From Acanthosepion esculentum (taxonomy: Eukaryota > Mollusca > Cephalopoda > Sepiida > Sepiidae), in contig OZ038498.1 in the NCBI GenBank assembly GCA_964036315.1, positions 6,322,278 to 6,386,277 of the forward strand: 64,000 nucleotides of DNA, written 5' to 3'. Numbering within the stretch: the first letter of the stretch is position 1; each line of letters starts with the position of its first letter. The notes below the pieces were generated by a model. That model worked only from the letters and a program-made list of their open reading frames with translations. It was not told where the DNA came from and ran no database searches. A program made the translations under genes and the position numbers. This document shows, in pieces, positions 58,205 through 64,000 of this stretch.

Positions 58205-58475
58205 ATCCAAAATGTTGGTATGACCAACAGACTACTTAAAAAATGCCTAAAAATGAAAAGTCTGTGTGTGGGTGGGAGGATACTAATAAAAAAAAAAGCA
58301 AAAGCCAAGAAAAACTTTAATAAGAAAGAAGAATTGACTAAAAGCAGTAAATATACAGTGATAAAGCAAAAAATGCTTCCCTTGCGTCAACCCTAAATGG
58401 GACACATAGCTCAAGTTTCATGATCTTTGTGATCTTCAGGCAACCAGAGCACAAATAAAAGGAGGAGTGACCTAG
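58205..58475 (+). repeat. Dispersed repeat C, copy 2
   Basis: Matches 51812-52090 in the same orientation. Confidence 0.75.
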
Positions 58476-58741
58476 CATTTATACTCATGCACAGTAATAT
58501 GATGAAAGTTAATGCATCATGGGGGGGAGGGAAACCCTGTATATCAGTTGTCCTTATATATAGAATACCTAAAGAGCCAGAACCTATCTACCTAGGTTTC
58601 ACCTACTGGACCATCAGGATAATTTTGACTAAAGAAGGTTGGCCCAAACGACATTTTATTGATAAAGTGACCACCAGAAAGAATAAAAAATTAGCATAAA
58701 AAAAACAAAAAACAACGAAACCCACATTCTATTTGTCAAGT

Positions 58742-58905
58742 AACCAAGCTTTTTTATGCCTACGACCATTAACTATTTCAGATCTCTGGTTGAGTAATTC
58801 ATTAGGGTTATTGTAAGAAGCTATTGCTAATTTTTCTTCCATACATAGGAGGCAATATCTATCACCAGTTTTATATTCCCTGCAATTTTTACTATCTCCC
58901 ATTTT
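58742..58905 (-). pseudogene. Cys-rich C-terminal fragment of a retroelement protein (tentative)
   Basis: Minus strand: NCREYKTGDRYCLLCMEEKL, then LLNQRSEIVNGRRHKKAW, a clean frame of about 54 codons. The C-x9-C-x2-C and LNxRSE...RH pattern is one I associate with C-terminal regions of GIY-YIG-bearing retroelements. It is too short for a firm call. Confidence 0.45.
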
Positions 58906-58913
58906 AATATAGG

Positions 58914-58915
<2 letters not shown>

Positions 58916-58976
<61 letters not shown>
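58916..58976. repeat. (AT)n microsatellite
   Basis: A pure AT run of about 60 bp. Confidence 0.95.
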
Positions 58977-58978
<2 letters not shown>

Positions 58979-59144
58979 AATGCTTTTTGAATTTGTAGGT
59001 CTGATGAATTAGATTGTGTTTATGATTCCAATGTAATAAATTATAACCATGAAATATTAGTGTTTGAGCCTTTTATTATTATATTCTTACTCTGGCCTGG
59101 ACATTGAGTTCTACCTGGATTCTATCCTCTTGGAAATTTATTTA

Positions 59145-59145
59145 T

Positions 59146-59213
<68 letters not shown>
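59145..59213. repeat. (CATA)n(TA)n microsatellite
   Basis: CATA units pass into a TA run. Confidence 0.95.
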
Positions 59214-59216
<3 letters not shown>

Positions 59217-59342
59217 ATGTCTAATCAGGACATAGAGGATCAGGATTCTCTAGAGATTGCTTTTATTTATCATCTGTGAATTGCCATTACTTCTTTTATA
59301 TGCTTATGTTGGTATTGTAAACTGAAGAGTGCACGTCTTATG

Positions 59343-59374
59343 CATGCCCTACCAAAATAATCTGGCAGGGCATG
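59343..59374. repeat. Short hairpin repeat (CATGCCCT arms)
   Basis: CATGCCCT and AGGGCATG enclose ACCAAAATAATCTGGC. Related to 24136-24184, read in reverse. Confidence 0.6.
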
Positions 59375-59394
59375 TGCTCACATTGGGAATCATC

Positions 59395-59655
59395 GGGCTA
59401 GATGTAACCATGAGTTTTCTGCTAGCAGTTCCTTCTTTTGCACTTCTTGCTTGGGGAGCACTCTTCTGGCATCTCGCTTTCCAGTCAACTTTGATCTCCA
59501 AAAATTTTAACCCAATGTCAATCGTTATTTTCTGTCTTCTTAATTCCTGTTCTTTTATTGTTCTCTTTCCTTAATAATGTTTTCTTTTTCTATTCTTTCA
59601 CACTCTGTAACCCCATGTGACTTAATGGCTTTATTGCCCTTCTTGTAGTGAATAA
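59395..59655 (+). mobile_element. 5'-truncated jockey/CR1-type LINE, 3' end
   Basis: Starts at the CTAGATGTAACCATGAG block of the ORF end, then CTTTCCAGTCAACTTTGATC and the 3' UTR to TGGCTTTATTGCC. Confidence 0.75.
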
Positions 59656-60252
59656 AAAACAAAGAACTAAGACAAATTCTGTCCAAGCCATGAATGTATC
59701 TTGAATATAAGACCTCATCTTATTAGTCATTTCCCATGTGGATAAAAATGCCAGGAAATATCAATAATGCATAATCAAATTTTAACAGTTCACTTTATAC
59801 ATTGTTTGGAGCCCTCTGTAATATAATTTCATTAGTTCAATTACTTGGAAACATACTACAAATGTGAACACTGTAAAACATGCCACTGAATTACCTTTCA
59901 GTTATTCTGTTATTTGAAACAAATCCTGAGATTGACAATAATGAATAAAAATGCAGAACCAGACACAGTTTCTAAATTTAATATAACTTATTTAATATCT
60001 ATTATTTTCAAGAACTAGTGTTGGTTAATGGCTATCAGAGGAATTCTATTATTGCAGGAAAAATGATCTTTAGCAAAATGACTTGTTCAATAAGCAAATG
60101 AACATGTGAAATGACTTCTCTAAGGTTTCTCAATTTAATAGACATAATATATTTTAAACATGAACTAGAAATTTTTGTTAAAACTTGGTTAAAATAAATA
60201 TTCCAAGAGAACCTGGAATAAATATTAAAAATATATAAATATTATTTGTTTA
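59656..60252. other. AT-rich intron, nothing recognised
   Basis: No exon or repeat recognised. Confidence 0.4.
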
Positions 60253-60500
60253 TCATTATTAGCCTGCACACATTATCACTATTAGCCTGCACACATTATC
60301 ATTATTAGCCTGCACACATTATCATTATTAGCCTGCACATATTGTCATTATTAACCTGCACACATTATCATTATTAGCCTGCACACATTATCATTATTAG
60401 CCTGCACACATTATCACTATTAGTCTGCACATATTATCATTATTAGTCTGCGCACATTATCATTATTAGCCTGCACACATTATCATTATTAGCCTGCACA
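60253..60500. repeat. 23-bp minisatellite, about 11 copies
   Basis: The unit TCATTATTAGCCTGCACACA + TTA is repeated, with single-base variants (CACATA, TTAGTC, TTAACC) scattered through it. Confidence 0.95.
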
Positions 60501-62820
60501 TATTCAGAGTTATATAACAGAAATAGTCAAATTGTAATAAAATAATAGTTATTCCATTGCTTAGTAAATGTATTTTAGTGACTATAAAACTATGATTTTA
60601 CTAAAGACACCTTCCTTGGACTCCATTGGTGTCAACAGTATTCTGGATAATTGCTCTCCAGTGAGATTATCCATTTCTGTTGAAAGCTATCGTGTATATG
60701 TTTTAAAGACATAGTATCCATACCCCATGTATATTCATCTGTATACACACTTCAAGAAATGAAAAACTTGTCTTTCATATTTTTACCTATTGGGGACCCT
60801 AAAGGATGTTGTACATCACAGAAAACTGACTTTATTGATATCCCTTAGACAAGAAATTGAAAATGCATTTGCAGTGATCATTGCCTAAGCACTAGTTCAC
60901 CATACAAAAAAATTATATGGAATATGGAAGCCAACATTTTTAGCAACTCTTGTGATTGTAGAGTCCAAAGGTAACTTGTATTAATCTTGTGATGTCTGAA
61001 TAAAATTAGTATTACAAAATCTACACAAGTTTTTCCCCTTTGTGAAGTGTTTATACAGTTTTTGGCAAACTCTGTGTGTGTATATATTTCAGCGTCTCGT
61101 ATGCACGTGTTTATCGTTGCTTGGAAATCATCCATGTAAACAAAAACAGACTATCATCAATTTCTTGTTCATGTATTGCTTAATATATTGTGTAATTGTC
61201 ATCTTTGATAATGGCTTATGTAAGCCGAAAGCTTAGATTGGATTAAAAAATATGTATCAATATTGTGATTTTCTTTCATTGTTTAATGATAATGTTATTA
61301 AGCTTATCAGACGATATGAAAAGAACTTACAAAAAATATATAGACAACACTTATCTACATTATTTAATGAAACATGTATGAATATATATATATATATATA
61401 TATATAATACTAACTAATACTAATATATATAATACTGACACCTTACTAACAGATTTGTTAACAATGTTTATATGAAAATTACACTCGTAAATATGACCAG
61501 AATTTTAACTTAGTTCAATGATTTCATTTTCTGAGTTGTTGTTTTCTTCTCCTTTGCATTGTTGTAAAAATAAAGTTTTTGTTTAGTTTTACACTTCAAA
61601 TTTATTACAACACTGGAAGTCAGAAATTGTATTTTTTGTTTTTATTTCAAGTACAAAGCAATGTCATTTATGGATTGGCCATGTTTTAAGTTCATCAAAT
61701 TACAGTATTTAAATCAGTAACTGTATCCTTTTGCTGTCTTTCATGACCATAAAGTATATTTGAATTTATAGAATATCATTATTTTTACATCAATTCAGAA
61801 CCCACAGCTGCTTGTACTCTGCATTTTCAGCATTAGTTTTTCTGCTCCGAGTGAAAATTTCAGAATCTATTTCCTTCTTATAACTCGATGCAAGTTGTCA
61901 AAAATGATTTTACATGTAAATCATTGAAACAGGGAAAGAACAAGATGGATACCCTTTAACTTGCTTTCTATAAAATCTATTTGTAGGAAAGTCTAAATAA
62001 AAAGTATCTGCATCAATATGTGTTTGTATAGTGCTGATTTCTCAAGGGAGATTCTGGCCATAAGTCTTAAATGCTTACTGTCAAAAAGAGCACATAATGA
62101 AATAAAAAAAAAAATGTTTGAATTTGGAAATGCGTTACAAATACAGTGATGACTTGAAAAGTTAAGTTTTCATCTGAAATCCTAATATGTGAGGAAACCA
62201 GAAACATTGAAACATTGGGTTCTACATTAATGCTGTAGTTTTTAAGCACTCAAAAAAACACTTTACACTTGAAAGTTTTTTTGAACTTTAAATTAGTGTT
62301 ATTACATCACTAAAAATGCAAGATTAATGTTGCAGTAATCACTGATTAGTTATGATAATATGAATAAGATGTAGTGACCAATGAGTGTTTATATTTCTAT
62401 AGTCATACATATTTTACTTGGGAATAAATACACTGACCAGAGGTGACATTTAATGTTTAAATTTATCCAAAGATTAAATGCTACTCATAGACATAGGTCA
62501 TATACAAAACAATTTGGAATTCTGTTTTGTAATTGAACTGGCATCATCACATAAAGGATTTTATTTCATAGGAACAAAATCTGCAGGTATGAATGTAGAT
62601 TTTCTTTTGAAATAAAATGATAATGATGTCATTCATCAGCAAAACATCAAATTGAAGCTTTCCAAATTGTCTTCTTTACCATTCATTCAAAATCTAATCA
62701 AACTTTATTCACATGCACACACATTAGAGAGAGAAGGAGAATTCTCAGTTCAACCAAGCTCTCACTTGGTCAAATTTTAAAAAGCATTTTAAGCTGAGAA
62801 CTTTTCGGCACTCCCTTTTA
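60501..62820. other. Intron sequence with one PLE-end-like motif
   Basis: Mostly single-copy-looking. At 61204-61232 TTTGATAAT, the stem GGCTT/AAGCC and GAAAGC form a hammerhead-like core, followed by an A-rich end; the preceding ~100 bp may be a PLE 3' end. (TA)n at 61386-61412. 62797-62816 is a MITE-type end. Confidence 0.4.

Positions 62821-62822
<2 letters not shown>

Positions 62823-62863
<41 letters not shown>
62823..62863. repeat. (TA)n microsatellite
   Basis: A TA run directly beyond the end of a MITE-like terminus. Confidence 0.92.
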
Positions 62864-62866
<3 letters not shown>

Positions 62867-62934
62867 CAAACATTTCATTGAATAATATACACATATTGTA
62901 TCTACTTATTTTTATATGGATCCTTTCTGGTTGT

Positions 62935-64000
62935 CTAATCAGCAGTTAAGATGGAATTCATCAAGGAAGGTGCTGTAGTTTTTTTTAATCCAAGTACTTT
63001 TGAACTTTTCAAAGACCATCTTCAGGGGTAAATTACAAATACAAACTTTTTGTAACTGATAAAATCTGCATTCCACAGTGATGGTGATTTTTAAAATCAC
63101 ATGCGAATACACTGTTATAGTTAGAATTTTAAATTTATCCATTATAGTTATGGAATGTTTTAGCAAATCAAGCGTTTCAATATAAGGGAGCTAACTGGAA
63201 ATTGCTAGATATGTACGATGGCATTAAATGTTATATGCACTTTAATATGTTGCTGCTATATTTGTAAGAAGTTTTGTTGAGTGTTGGTTGCTTTTGATAT
63301 AAAGGACCTTGTGAATTTAAAGTCTTTGTTTATTATTTTCTTGGTTTAGTATATTGGTGTTGTCAACAAGTAGTGTTTTTAGATGTTTCAGTGTAGAAAT
63401 TTTTTTTTGTGCAGGAGCTAACTTTTGCATGGTTTATTAAATTTTGTATAATAGCGTTTTTGTAATAGGGCATTCATTTTTATACTTTAGAGTGCATGTG
63501 TTTATGCTGGTTGTTTTTTATATGGGGAGGTAGTAAATGTATTATTATTATTAGTGTCTATCAATACATCAATAAAAAGTATTTTATTATTAATGAAAGT
63601 ACATATGTGAAGTTAAGAACAGTTTTTTTAAAAGTTTTTTTGTATTTCATATATTTCATCTAGTTTTTTTAACTAAGAATATCATCTACATATCTTAGGT
63701 AGATGGAAGGTTTTTTTAGTGGTGTTAAATAACTTATTTTTAAGGTTAGTCATGTAAAAGTTACTAAATGTTGGTCCCAGAACTGAACTCCTGGAAATGC
63801 CATCATGTTGTACATAGATGTTATTTTGATGGTCATAGTGGAGAACGTCGGTGGTACAAGTCAAAAGTATTTTTTGTAATCTATTAAGTTTAATTTTTAG
63901 TCGCAGGAAAGGTTGATTGTTGTAAATATTTTTTACAATTATATCAATCATTTCTCTAACTGGGATATTAGTAAATAAATTTTCAATATCAATGTGGCTA
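62935..64000 (-). pseudogene. Penelope-like element, runs off the right edge
   Basis: Minus strand from 64000: SHIDIENLFTNIPVREMIDI (RT motif A region), a frame to NIYVQHDGISRSSVLGPTFS NFYMTNL (motif B; the usual SMGS is SRSS), then LPKICRYVDDILS-like sequence with a frameshift at about 63682. The RT then stops, and a long AT-rich 3' part follows to a CTGAAGA hairpin motif at 63025-63002. 5' end outside the window. Confidence 0.78.

Overview
This is an AT-rich animal genomic window that lies almost entirely inside one gene. I recognise two plus-strand coding exons, 11920-11978 and 50281-50479. Both have good splice sites and their phases match (0/0). Joined, they read into the start of a PX domain (DLSTWRVTIP ... 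VFIIDVHRVD), best matched by sorting nexin 14 (SNX14) of the PXA-RGS-PX family. The rest would be intron: at least 11.9 kb upstream, 38.3 kb between the exons and at least 13.5 kb downstream. The huge intron, the Penelope-like and Tc1 elements, the tRNA- and 5S-derived SINEs and the long (TA)n tracts suggest a mollusc, most likely a cephalopod such as an octopus. That identification is inference.

Layout. 1-11919 holds a jockey/CR1-type LINE 3' end, tRNA-SINE copies, two minisatellites in a composite element (about 3.6-4.2 kb), a decayed minus-strand Penelope-like element (PLE, 4.2-5.7 kb), a 29-bp minisatellite and a compound 5S/tRNA SINE. 11979-31400 holds a Tc1 element inside a minisatellite element (13.1-15.1 kb), a hAT-like MITE, a LINE-derived palindrome, a SINE nested in a LINE with an 8-bp target duplication, a second 5S/tRNA SINE, MITEs, a solo LTR nested in a LINE, a fold-back hairpin (27.5 kb) and Tc1 fragments. 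31984-35632 is a PLE with inverted arms and a GIY-YIG remnant. 37.5-43.0 kb holds a third 5S/tRNA SINE, a 600-bp purine-rich tract and a striking 2.7-kb array of a 38-bp unit (about 71 copies). 44-48 kb is a cluster of broken LINEs, with a solo LTR and a probable 5'-inverted LINE. 50281-50479 is the second exon. 50.8-64 kb holds more LINE ends, a 240-bp palindrome, a solo LTR with perfect ends inside a LINE, a deleted Tc1 element, a 23-bp minisatellite and a PLE running off the right edge.

No intact mobile-element gene was seen; every transposase or reverse transcriptase is frameshifted, truncated or lacks key residues. The most unusual signal is a short core, CTGANGA - 4-6 bp hairpin - GAAA, resembling the catalytic core of a hammerhead ribozyme. 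It recurs in a tRNA-derived SINE and at the ends of several PLE-like elements. In one SINE copy the tail is a 107-bp tandem repeat whose junctions rebuild a shortened version of this core.
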